The notes under the pieces were generated by a model. That model was given only the letters and a program-made list of their open reading frames with translations. It ran no database searches and was not told the DNA's origin. A DNA stretch of 9,901 bases from CAZGLR01 sp964526635 (GTDB taxonomy: Bacteria > Zixibacteria > MSB-5A5 > GN15 > JAAZOE01). Where the stretch lies: contig CAZGLR010000121.1 in NCBI GenBank assembly GCA_964526635.1, positions 1-9,901 of the forward strand, given 5' to 3'. Of the stretch, positions 1 through 5,843 are shown in pieces. A program made the translations under genes and the position numbers. Position 1 is the first letter of the stretch; the number at the start of each line of letters is the position of its first letter.

Positions 1-647
1 TCTTGAAAGCGTCACGGGATCTGGGATATTATAACAGTCCCGAGGTCCAGATGTGGGCGTATGACAAGATACTGGAAATGTCGGTTCGCCGTATGCAGAA
101 GTACATTCTTGAAGATGGTTATGAACCGACTGAGGAAGAAATGCGGGCATACTACGATAATAACCTCGAGGAATTCGCCTCGTCCAAGCCGGTACGAGTG
201 CAGCATATTGTGTTCGAAGATTCGGCTACGGCGGCCTATGTGCGTGAATTGATACAGTCGGGGACGGATTTTATGGAGATGGTCGACAAATATTATCCGG
301 GCGATCCCGATATCAAACAGACTGCGGCCAATCTCGGTGATATTGGTCCGGGCGATATGCCGGAATCGTTTTTCAGGGCCGCCATGGCGACTCCGGTGGA
401 TAAAATCTCCCAGCCGGTTAAAACCGATTACGGGTATCACATCATTAAAGTCCTCAAACGCGATTATGCCAAATCATTTGACGTTGCCAAAACCCGGATC
501 AGGACTTACCTGATCAGTCGGCACAAGGATGACATTCGCAGAGAATATGTCGAATCGCGTCTCAACGGTGCCCCGGATATTTATTGGGAGTTTCTCGACA
601 GCCTGTATCGCAAGGAAATCAATCCGGATCACGCCCGCGGTAATTGA
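1..647 (+). CDS. PpiC/SurA-type peptidyl-prolyl cis-trans isomerase, 5' end outside window
   Basis: C-terminal portion of a parvulin-family prolyl isomerase, an enzyme that helps proteins fold, usually in the periplasm or on the outer face of the inner membrane. The visible 214 residues (reading from base 3) begin with a helical segment of the SurA/PrsA chaperone kind, followed by the rotamase domain at about residues 64-153. Recognisable parvulin signatures are the RVQHIVF strand near residue 65, the LGDIGPGDMPESF segment near 111-123, and the closing YGYHIIKVL near 143-151. About 60 charged residues follow. A TTG codon at base 3 could be read as a start, but chaperones of this family normally carry a signal peptide and a longer N-terminal domain, so the gene almost certainly begins upstream. 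The next gene starts 9 bp after the stop, which suggests an operon. Substrate is unknown. Confidence 0.88.
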   Translation, partial: LKASRDLGYYNSPEVQMWAYDKILEMSVRRMQKYILEDGYEPTEEEMRAYYDNNLEEFASSKPVRVQHIVFEDSATAAYVRELIQSGTDFMEMVDKYYPGDPDIKQTAANLGDIGPGDMPESFFRAAMATPVDKISQPVKTDYGYHIIKVLKRDYAKSFDVAKTRIRTYLISRHKDDIRREYVESRLNGAPDIYWEFLDSLYRKEINPDHARGN

Positions 648-656
648 CAGCTACTG

Positions 657-1304
657 ATGACCGATACTGACAAGATTTCCCTGTGGGCGGAGCTGGTTCG
701 CAAGACTATACACCTGACTGCGCTGGCGATTCCGATCAGCTATTACTTTATGCCGTTCACGGTTGCCTTTGCGATTGTGGCGGTTCTGGCTGTCGTATCC
801 ATCGTGGCGGATTCAATGCGTCTGGCCAACCTGTGGCCATGGCGCATGCTTGTCAAAATCATTCCGCTCGATGCTCTCATAAGAAAACACGAACGGCGCG
901 GGGGATTCACCGGCGCCAGCTATGTGATGGCCTCGGCGGCCATCACCATGTTGCTGTTTCCCAAAATTATCGCAATCACGGCCATGCTGTATATTATTCT
1001 CGGCGATGCCACCGCCGCCATTGTGGGGCGCACCTTCGGCCGGCATCCCCTGCTGCATGACCGGACCATCGAGGGGTCGATCGCCTGCCTGATTGTCCTG
1101 GCCGCAGTGGCCTTTGCGGTGCCGGGATTACCCCTGACAGCGGGATTAATCGGGGCATTGGTGGCCACCCTGACTGAGGCGTTTTCCTGGCGGATCGATG
1201 ATAACGCCACGGTACCATTGACATCCGGGTTTGTGATGTTACTTATTATGTCAATAATGGGTTATAACGACGCCGTCCTGTTCGGCGGCATAAAGGGGAT
1301 GTAA
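657..1304 (+). CDS. Dolichol/phytol/diacylglycerol kinase family integral membrane protein
   Basis: A 215-residue, strongly hydrophobic protein of the SEC59/DGK1/VTE5 family. Characterised members are CTP- or nucleotide-dependent kinases of lipid alcohols (dolichol, phytol, farnesol, diacylglycerol) in the membrane. Visible family marks are the LGDATAAIVGRTFGRHPL segment at residues 115-132 (an Asp followed by the GxxxG-type turn), the conserved RTIEGS at 136-141, and the late DDNATVPLTSGF at 181-192. Several transmembrane helices can be read at about 20-50, 87-115, 141-174 and 190-205. The ATG at 657 gives a normal full-length protein; no strong Shine-Dalgarno precedes it, consistent with coupling to the gene that ends 9 bp upstream. 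The true lipid substrate cannot be told from sequence; recycling of an isoprenoid alcohol or of diacylglycerol is an inference from the family. Confidence 0.82.
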   Translation: MTDTDKISLWAELVRKTIHLTALAIPISYYFMPFTVAFAIVAVLAVVSIVADSMRLANLWPWRMLVKIIPLDALIRKHERRGGFTGASYVMASAAITMLLFPKIIAITAMLYIILGDATAAIVGRTFGRHPLLHDRTIEGSIACLIVLAAVAFAVPGLPLTAGLIGALVATLTEAFSWRIDDNATVPLTSGFVMLLIMSIMGYNDAVLFGGIKGM

Positions 1305-1328
1305 AACATTGTGTGAGTGGATAATAAC

Positions 1329-2363
1329 ATGAAAAAAATCGATTTGAGATCGGATACAGTCACGCAACCGAGCGCAGGGATGCGACGGGCGATGGCCGAC
1401 GCGGTCGTGGGCGATGACGTGCTTGGGGATGATCCCACTGTGATAAGGCTGGAGGCAATGACCGCTGACCTGCTGGGCAAAGAAGCGGCACTCTTTATGC
1501 CATCAGGTACGATGAGTAATCAGGTTGCATTATACACCGCATCCGATCGTGGCGATGAAGTTCTCTGCGAATGGGGCAGTCATATCCTGAATTATGAAGC
1601 GGCCGCTCCGGCAGTGATTTCAGGGCTCCTGATCAGCCGCATTCATGGCGAACACGGTCTCCTTACGGCCGATGATATCGAGGCAAATATTCGGCCGGTG
1701 AATCTGCATTGTCCGCGGACGAAGATTGTCTCGCTTGAAAATACGCACAATCGGGCCGGCGGGACAATTTACCCCCTGGATAATTTCGAGGCTATCAAAC
1801 AGGTGGCTGATAAATATGGCTTATGGATGCATCTCGATGGCGCCCGTCTATGGAACGCCTCGGTGGCGACTAAAACCGACCTGGCCGCATATGCATCGTA
1901 TTTCGATTCGGTTTCGGTGTGTCTTTCGAAGGGTCTGGGGACGCCGGTCGGATCGATGCTGCTGGGAGATAAGGAATATATTGAGAAGGCCCGGCGGGTC
2001 CGCAAAATGTTCGGCGGAGGGATGCGGCAGGTCGGTATCCTGGCCGCGGCAGGAATCTATGCGCTGGAGAACAACATCGCTCGGCTGGCCTATGACCATA
2101 TGAATGCCCGGCTGCTGGCCGACGGCATCAATCGTATTGGCGGATTGACCGTGGACATGGAGACAGTCCAGACCAATATTGTCCTCGTCGATATCAATCC
2201 CGATCGAATGACTGCGCCTGAGTTTATCGAAAAGTTGGATACGGCCGGGGCCAAGTGTGTTCAGTTCGGGCCGCAACGGGTACGGTTTGTCACGCATCTC
2301 GATGTCACCAATGAAGATTGTGAAACGGCCGTGGGGTTGGTCAAAAAGGTCATGGGAGCATAA
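1329..2363 (+). CDS. ltaE: Low-specificity L-threonine aldolase (PLP enzyme)
   Basis: Cytosolic fold-type I pyridoxal-phosphate enzyme that cleaves L-threonine/L-allo-threonine to glycine and acetaldehyde. The 344-residue protein opens with the family hallmark IDLRSDTVTQPS. It continues with GDDVLGDDPTV near residues 28-38, ENTHN at 137-141, MHLDGARLWN at 167-176 (Asp that contacts the PLP ring nitrogen), and VCLSKGLGTPVGS at 197-209, whose Lys201 is the expected PLP-binding lysine. The MFGGGMRQ segment at 227-234 is also typical. A GTG at 1317 would add four residues, but ATG 1329 has a GAGTGG Shine-Dalgarno-like stretch at 1315-1320 and gives the usual N-terminus, so it is preferred. The upstream gene ends 24 bp before. 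No + strand U-tract terminator follows; the hairpin after the stop points the other way (see 2361-2500). Confidence 0.95.
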   Translation: MKKIDLRSDTVTQPSAGMRRAMADAVVGDDVLGDDPTVIRLEAMTADLLGKEAALFMPSGTMSNQVALYTASDRGDEVLCEWGSHILNYEAAAPAVISGLLISRIHGEHGLLTADDIEANIRPVNLHCPRTKIVSLENTHNRAGGTIYPLDNFEAIKQVADKYGLWMHLDGARLWNASVATKTDLAAYASYFDSVSVCLSKGLGTPVGSMLLGDKEYIEKARRVRKMFGGGMRQVGILAAAGIYALENNIARLAYDHMNARLLADGINRIGGLTVDMETVQTNIVLVDINPDRMTAPEFIEKLDTAGAKCVQFGPQRVRFVTHLDVTNEDCETAVGLVKKVMGA

Positions 2364-2500
2364 AAAAATCAGACCCGGACATCCTGTCCGGGTCTGAGGA
2401 GATACGAAAAGAGAATGGTACCGGGTTGTTACCCGGCGATGCTCCCATCGGTTAGCCGCCAAGCTAATTCCACATCTTAGACTGATCGGCGGGGAAGAGC
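2361..2500 (-). ncRNA. Candidate structured small RNA on the minus strand
   Basis: Gene-free stretch that reads as a chain of hairpins. In minus-strand order they are: a 7-bp pairing between 2492-2486 and 2462-2456; a 5-bp hairpin with arms 2467-2463 and 2456-2452, which shares the loop-side bases and is a mutually exclusive alternative; a 5-bp hairpin 2450-2437 with loop GGAG; directly abutting it a 6-bp hairpin 2436-2421 with loop AACA; a single-stranded pyrimidine-rich linker 2420-2397; and a perfect 12-bp GC-rich hairpin 2396-2370 followed at once by seven Us (2368-2362). The last element is a textbook intrinsic terminator only on the minus strand, which sets the direction. No minus-strand protein-coding gene ends here, so the transcript would be non-coding. 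The 5' end is not fixed; no convincing minus-strand promoter is visible, although 2505-2545 is AT-rich. It matches no RNA family I recognise. Confidence 0.4.
2362..2396 (-). terminator. Rho-independent terminator, minus strand
   Basis: Perfect inverted repeat, arms 2370-2381 and 2385-2396, loop of three bases. On the + strand the hairpin is preceded by A residues and followed by a purine-rich stretch; on the minus strand it is followed by an A and then seven Ts (2368-2362). It therefore fits a terminator for minus-strand transcription, either of the candidate RNA above or of antisense transcription into the threonine aldolase gene. Confidence 0.6.
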
Positions 2501-2501
2501 G

Positions 2502-2532
2502 TTTAACGAAAATTTGGTTATCACGGTATAAT
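2502..2532 (+). promoter_or_regulatory. Possible promoter for the MBL-fold gene
   Basis: A perfect TATAAT lies at 2527-2532, 23 bp before the ATG at 2555. The only -35-like element is TTTAAC at 2502-2507 with a long 19-bp spacer, so the -35 assignment is weak. An AGGT at 2545-2548 could be the ribosome binding site. Confidence 0.35.
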
Positions 2533-2554
2533 TTAAGTTCGTAACAGGTAACAC

Positions 2555-3370
2555 ATGGCAACAGCATCATTTACAATCTTAGGATCATCGGCGGGGATGC
2601 CGAATCCGGACCGGGTCAACTCCGGGTATGTGCTGAATGTCAATAATCGGCTGATTCAATTCGATTGCGGGGGCGGGATTTCAGCATCGTTTCGTCGTTT
2701 CGATTTCGATCCCCTGGCCGTAAGCGATATTCTGATTTCACATACCCACCCCGATCATGTCAGTGAGTTACCGCTGTTTGTGCAGATGCGGTACCTGGCC
2801 GATCGTGACGGGAGCCGTCAGACACCATTGACAATTCATGTCCCCGATGATGTCGTCGATATCATGCGCGACCTGTTTGTCGCCTATTATCTCATTCCCG
2901 GACGGCTGTCATTTACTTATGATATCCGGCCGATTGTTGAAACTGAGATGATATCTATTGGTGATGCCACCATGACGCCATTACCCAATTCCCACCTGGC
3001 GCCATATCAAGAAATCATCGTCGAGAAATCGCTGCCGAACAAGATCATGTGTTATTCATGGCTGATTGAAATCGATGGAAAGATGATGATCTACTCGGCT
3101 GATCTGGGCTCAGAGGATGATATCGCCGACTATTTTGAACAGCTCGATGCGCTGGTGATCGAAGCGATGCATATCGATGTCGAACGGGTTGTGGAACTGG
3201 CCCTGAAAGCCGGTGTCAAGATGCTGATACTGACGCATATTCCCGAAGGTATGGACCTCAAGGCCCTGCTCCAGATAGCACGTAAGCGCGGGATGGACAA
3301 TGTGGCGGTGGCTGATGATGGAATGACGATCGACTTGTTGCAGGGGACAGTGTCGCATAGGTCCCGTTAG
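2555..3370 (+). CDS. MBL-fold metallo-hydrolase, ribonuclease Z-like
   Basis: A 271-residue metallo-beta-lactamase-fold hydrolase. It starts with the family opening FTILGSSAGMPNPDRVNSGY and has the metal-binding HTHPDH motif at residues 63-68, a His at 147 (NSHL), the bridging Asp183 (YSADLGSED), and the late His228 (LTHIPEG), so the set expected for a two-zinc active site appears complete. The order and the early glycine-rich strand resemble RNase Z and the related arylsulfatase/phosphodiesterase-like MBL proteins, but the long exosite arm of true RNase Z is not obvious, so tRNA processing is not claimed. No signal peptide is seen; it is likely cytosolic. Its stop codon overlaps by 4 bp the stop of the minus-strand zinc-ribbon gene. 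An upstream TATAAT suggests its own transcription start. Confidence 0.87.
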   Translation: MATASFTILGSSAGMPNPDRVNSGYVLNVNNRLIQFDCGGGISASFRRFDFDPLAVSDILISHTHPDHVSELPLFVQMRYLADRDGSRQTPLTIHVPDDVVDIMRDLFVAYYLIPGRLSFTYDIRPIVETEMISIGDATMTPLPNSHLAPYQEIIVEKSLPNKIMCYSWLIEIDGKMMIYSADLGSEDDIADYFEQLDALVIEAMHIDVERVVELALKAGVKMLILTHIPEGMDLKALLQIARKRGMDNVAVADDGMTIDLLQGTVSHRSR

Positions 3371-3588
3371 ACTTTCCACATCCAGTAAATAATTACCGCG
3401 ATCCATAAGGCCGATCCGGTATAGACCCCCAGAAAGAAATTATTCAGCCAGAAGGGGCGTTTTTTACGCTTCGGCGGGACGAACAGGTTTTCATGGCAAT
3501 GCGGGCAGCGCGTTGCACCCCTGGTTAGCAGTTCTTTGCAAAATGGGCAGGTCGCCACTTTGCGGGCGTTTTCCGAGATATAGGCCAT
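3367..3588 (-). CDS. Small zinc-ribbon protein with one C-terminal membrane helix
   Basis: A 73-residue protein with a four-cysteine zinc ribbon, CxxC at residues 14-17 and CPHC at 28-31, then a basic PPKRKKR linker at about 38-44 and a single hydrophobic helix at about 48-70 reaching almost to the C-terminus. The expected topology is a cytoplasmic zinc ribbon tethered to the inner membrane. The ATG at 3588-3586 is preceded by a GGGG stretch on the coding strand. It lies 9 bp downstream of the DUF3467 gene in the same direction, so the two are probably co-transcribed. The stop overlaps the stop of the convergent MBL-fold gene by 4 bp. Function is unknown; such ribbon-plus-helix proteins are common and poorly studied. 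Confidence 0.75.
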   Translation of the reverse strand: MAYISENARKVATCPFCKELLTRGATRCPHCHENLFVPPKRKKRPFWLNNFFLGVYTGSALWIAVIIYWMWKV

Positions 3589-3597
3589 AATCCCCGG

Positions 3598-3948
3598 TTA
3601 CTTCTTGTCGCCTTCGGTTTCTTCTCCGGTGCCCATGCCAAAGCCGATGGGATGCTGAGCAGCAGCAGCCGGCTGGGTGCCGTGGATTTTTATCTCACCG
3701 AATTTCTCTTCGTATTTCTTTATATTTTCCGTCAACGATTTCAAAAACATCTTGGCGCTCGAGGGCGTCATGATTATCCGCGATGAGATTTTGGCTTTCT
3801 GCATGCCGGGCATCATGCGGGCGAAATCGAGGATGATTTCCGCCGGTGAATGAGCGATCAGGGTCAGGTTCGAATAGGTGCCCTCGGCGGCGTCTTTATC
3901 CAGTTCGACTTGCAGTTGTTTTTGCTGTGGTTGTTGTTGACCTTTCAT
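3598..3948 (-). CDS. DUF3467 family protein
   Basis: A 116-residue protein matching the DUF3467 pattern: an LDKDAAEGTYSNLTLIAHSPAEIILDF strand-rich core (about residues 16-42), MMPGMQKAKISSRIIMTP (45-62), then a helix LKSLTENIKKYEEKFGEI (69-86). The N-terminus is rich in Gln (residues 3-13) and the C-terminus ends in a low-complexity Ala/Gly/Glu tail. The frame stays open for 29 residues upstream, but ATG 3948-3946 is chosen because a strong GGAGG (3957-3953 on the coding strand) sits just before it and the conserved domain starts shortly after. Biochemical role of the family is not established. It is the first gene of a minus-strand pair with the zinc-ribbon membrane protein and is divergent from the heptose genes. 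Confidence 0.82.
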   Translation of the reverse strand: MKGQQQPQQKQLQVELDKDAAEGTYSNLTLIAHSPAEIILDFARMMPGMQKAKISSRIIMTPSSAKMFLKSLTENIKKYEEKFGEIKIHGTQPAAAAQHPIGFGMGTGEETEGDKK

Positions 3949-4086
3949 GATTCCTCCGGTCGGGTTCAGCATGTCGTTACGGTTGCGATGATTTCCGTAA
4001 GCATAAACGGCGTAAAGCGCTTGCCATTTGTGCAAAAGCTAATATATTGACCTGCCAAGTCAAATAAAATCATGAAAGGCCAATCA
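3949..4086. promoter_or_regulatory. Divergent intergenic region with a candidate + strand promoter
   Basis: Separates the minus-strand DUF3467 gene from the + strand heptose genes. A plausible sigma-70-type promoter for the heptose operon is TTGCCA at 4021-4026 and TATATT at 4043-4048 with a 16-bp spacer. Just upstream, AAGCGCTT at 4015-4022 is an 8-bp palindrome overlapping the -35 element; it could be an operator but is short enough to be chance. No clear minus-strand promoter is seen. Confidence 0.35.
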
Positions 4087-5097
4087 ATGACACTCAGCGA
4101 AGATCGCGGGTTGCAGATTATAAATAGTCTCGGCGGTAATACGATTGCGGTTATTGGTGATCTGATGCTCGATGAATACCTCTGGGGATCAGTGGACCGT
4201 ATTTCACCCGAGGCCCCGGTGCCGGTAGTGAATCTGAGCGGCGAAACCTCATCGCCGGGCGGTGCCGCCAATGTGGCCGGTAATATCGTCGGGCTGGGCG
4301 ATCATGCGCTGTTGATTGGCGTTGTGGGCAACGACAGCCCGGCCTCCATACTCGACTGGCTTTTGCGCGAACGGGGCATCGATACCAGCGGGATGATGTA
4401 CGATACCGGCCGCCCGACAACGGTCAAAACCCGGATTATCGCCCACAATCAGCAGGTGGTCCGCGCCGATCGCGAGAACAAAGATCCCATCCCGGTGGAG
4501 CTCGAGGATCAGACGATGGAGCTGATGGAAAGAAAAAAGAACTCGCTCAAGGGCGTCATCATCTCCGACTATGGCAAGGGGGTGATTACCGCCTCGCTGC
4601 TGGAGAAGTTGATCGAGTTCTGCCGCAGCCATGATATCTTCATCGCGGTTGACCCCAAAGAATCCAATTTCCCGCGATACAAAAAAGTTTCGCTGATCAC
4701 ACCGAATCATCATGAGGCGGGCTTCGCCTATGGCCTCAAGATTGTGGATGAGATGACACTTAAGACGGTCGGCAATGGCCTGCTTAAGCGTCTTGAAGCC
4801 GAATCGATTCTCATTACGCGGGGTGAACTGGGCATGGCCCTGTTCCAGGCCGGAGAAGAGCCGAGTCTGATCCCGACTGTGGCCCGCAAAGTCTTCGATG
4901 TCACCGGCGCCGGCGATACGGTGATTGCATCATTTGTTTCGGCGATAGCGGCGGGAGCGTCGAAAGAAGAAGCGACTCTTATTTCCAATCAGGCGGCCGG
5001 CGTGGTGGTCGGTGAGGTCGGGACCGCGACGATCACGACCGAGGCGCTGCGGGAGGCGTTTGTCAGGCAGGCAAAGGTGAGCCGTGCCGAAGTATAA
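4087..5097 (+). CDS. hldE (kinase part): D-glycero-beta-D-manno-heptose-7-phosphate kinase (RfaE1/HldE kinase domain)
   Basis: PfkB/ribokinase-family sugar kinase that phosphorylates D-glycero-D-manno-heptose 7-phosphate at C1 on the way to ADP-heptose, the precursor of the lipopolysaccharide inner core. The 336-residue protein shows the RfaE1 opening AVIGDLMLDEYLWG followed by RISPEAPVPV, the glycine-rich SSPGGAANVAGN, a VVRADRE segment, the IISDYGKGV motif, and the C-terminal DVTGAGDTVIASF, where Asp277 of GAGD is the expected catalytic base. Length fits a stand-alone kinase domain. ATG 4072 is an alternative start (five more residues) but has no Shine-Dalgarno, whereas ATG 4087 has GAAAGG at 4074-4079 with a 7-base gap. 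It overlaps the next gene by 14 bp. In E. coli the two activities are fused in one HldE polypeptide; here they are separate. Confidence 0.93.
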   Translation: MTLSEDRGLQIINSLGGNTIAVIGDLMLDEYLWGSVDRISPEAPVPVVNLSGETSSPGGAANVAGNIVGLGDHALLIGVVGNDSPASILDWLLRERGIDTSGMMYDTGRPTTVKTRIIAHNQQVVRADRENKDPIPVELEDQTMELMERKKNSLKGVIISDYGKGVITASLLEKLIEFCRSHDIFIAVDPKESNFPRYKKVSLITPNHHEAGFAYGLKIVDEMTLKTVGNGLLKRLEAESILITRGELGMALFQAGEEPSLIPTVARKVFDVTGAGDTVIASFVSAIAAGASKEEATLISNQAAGVVVGEVGTATITTEALREAFVRQAKVSRAEV

Positions 5098-5566
5098 ATC
5101 CAAACTCATCGCCCGCCCGCAGATTGCCCGGCTGTGTGAAAAGCTTCGGGGGCAGGGGCAGAAGATCGTTTTTACCAATGGCGTCTTCGACATTCTCCAC
5201 ATGGGGCATATCAGCTATTTGGCCAAAGCCGCCGAGATGGGCGATATCCTGATTATCGGGCTGAATACCGATGCCTCGGTCAAGAAGATCAAAGGCCCTG
5301 ACCGTCCGATCAACAAGCAGGCCGACCGGGCGGGGGTGCTGTCGGCATTGGAGATGGTCGATTATATCGTGACCTTTGGCGAGCAAACGCCCGAGAAGTT
5401 GATCAAGCAGGTCAAACCGGACGTCCTGGTCAAGGGCGCGGATTATAAGATTTCCGAGATTGTCGGGGCGGAGTTTGTGAAAGACAGTGGTGGGCAGGTG
5501 AAGCGGATCAAATTGATGCAGGGCCGCTCGACGACGGGGCTGATAGATCGCGCCCGGAAATCATAA
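5084..5566 (+). CDS. hldE (adenylyltransferase part): D-glycero-beta-D-manno-heptose 1-phosphate adenylyltransferase (RfaE2/HldE C-terminal domain)
   Basis: Nucleotidyltransferase of the cytidylyltransferase-like superfamily that joins heptose 1-phosphate to AMP from ATP, giving ADP-heptose after loss of pyrophosphate. The 160-residue protein has the family's FTNGVFDILHMGHISYL segment, with the catalytic HxGH at residues 39-42, the NTDASVKKIKGPDRPI loop, VLVKGADY, and the closing GRSTTGLIDR signature. The start is GTG 5084, inside the last codons of the kinase gene, with AAAGG at 5073-5077 as ribosome binding site, so translation of the two is likely coupled. Together they supply two of the steps to ADP-heptose; the isomerase (gmhA), phosphatase (gmhB) and epimerase (hldD) are not in the window. 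Confidence 0.94.
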   Translation: MPKYKSKLIARPQIARLCEKLRGQGQKIVFTNGVFDILHMGHISYLAKAAEMGDILIIGLNTDASVKKIKGPDRPINKQADRAGVLSALEMVDYIVTFGEQTPEKLIKQVKPDVLVKGADYKISEIVGAEFVKDSGGQVKRIKLMQGRSTTGLIDRARKS

Positions 5567-5572
5567 TAGTAG

Positions 5573-5597
5573 GGCAGGTGCCCTTAAGGGACCTGCC
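5573..5597 (+). terminator. Hairpin after the heptose operon, possible terminator
   Basis: Inverted repeat starting 6 bp after the adenylyltransferase stop: arms GGCAGGT 5573-5579 and ACCTGCC 5591-5597, continued by CCC/GGG around a TTAA loop with one bulged G. No U-tract follows, so intrinsic termination is uncertain; the GGCAGG outer arm also resembles the end of the dispersed hairpin repeat found nearby. Confidence 0.35.
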
Positions 5598-5608
5598 ATA
5601 ATGAGCTT

Positions 5609-5641
5609 CGGGTGGCCGACCGCTTGCGGGAGGTTCCTGCC
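5609..5641 (-). repeat. Dispersed hairpin repeat, copy 1 (diverged, inverted)
   Basis: Read on the minus strand this copy starts GGCAGGAACC and ends GGCCACCCG, the same ends as the copies at 5753 and 8153. The inner stem is shorter (CCGC / GCGG around TT, 5620-5629). It is the most degraded member of the family in this window. Confidence 0.55.
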
Positions 5642-5669
5642 AGACTCGGCATATGAAGTGACGTTTGTA

Positions 5670-5696
5670 ACCCACCCATCGGGTGGGTAAATTTTT
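5670..5696 (+). terminator. Hairpin with downstream T-run, candidate intrinsic terminator
   Basis: Perfect 8-bp stem ACCCACCC (5670-5677) / GGGTGGGT (5681-5688) with a three-base loop, followed after three A residues by TTTTT (5692-5696). It could end read-through from the heptose operon before the AT-rich cassette. The spacing between stem and T-run is slightly long. Confidence 0.45.
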
Positions 5697-5709
5697 AGGG
5701 TTATTGAGA

Positions 5710-5752
5710 TTGCATTTGTGATAAGTATGAGTATATTTACATATAATATAAT
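5710..5752 (+). promoter_or_regulatory. AT-rich candidate promoter upstream of the TPR gene
   Basis: TTGCAT at 5710-5715 and TATATT at 5732-5737 are spaced 16 bp; two further TATAAT matches lie at 5742-5747 and 5747-5752. The region is AT-rich, so chance -10 matches are expected. A transcript from here would run through the hairpin repeat at 5753-5786 before reaching the gene. Confidence 0.3.
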
Positions 5753-5786
5753 GGCAGGAACCCACGGCAAGCCGTGGGCCACCCGG
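5753..5786 (+). repeat. Dispersed hairpin repeat, copy 2
   Basis: A 34-bp unit: GGCAGGAA, then a 7-bp stem CCCACGG / CCGTGGG around CAAG (5761-5778), then CCACCCGG. It matches the copy at 8153-8186 at 31 of 34 positions by eye. Two of the three differences are the two partners of one stem base pair (A:T here, G:C there), a compensatory change. Confidence 0.75.
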
Positions 5787-5843
5787 CTCGAAGGGTAGGG
5801 AATACATATTTGGCCCCACCCGGTTTTACGAAAAAGTTGGCAA

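Noticed and set aside
2370..2396. Hairpin read as the + strand terminator of ltaE
   Set aside because: The T-run is on the minus-strand side; on the + strand a purine-rich stretch follows, so it does not fit intrinsic termination of ltaE.
2421..2492. Cyclic-di-GMP (GEMM), ZTP or SAM riboswitch
   Set aside because: A few short matches such as GGCTAACCGATGG on the minus strand recall the end of GEMM, but the conserved core segments of none of these classes are present.
1848..2570. Long minus-strand open frame (240 codons) antisense to ltaE and the hairpin region
   Set aside because: It runs through the highly conserved threonine aldolase coding sequence and the hairpin cluster, has no recognisable domain, and its frame is explained as the complement of a real gene.
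4015..4022. LacI-family operator AAGCGCTT
   Set aside because: Only 8 bp of symmetry and no LacI-family gene in the window; kept only as a remark in the intergenic entry.
4249..4713. Minus-strand open frame of 154 codons antisense to the heptose kinase
   Set aside because: Shadow of a clearly conserved + strand kinase; no domain and no ribosome binding site.
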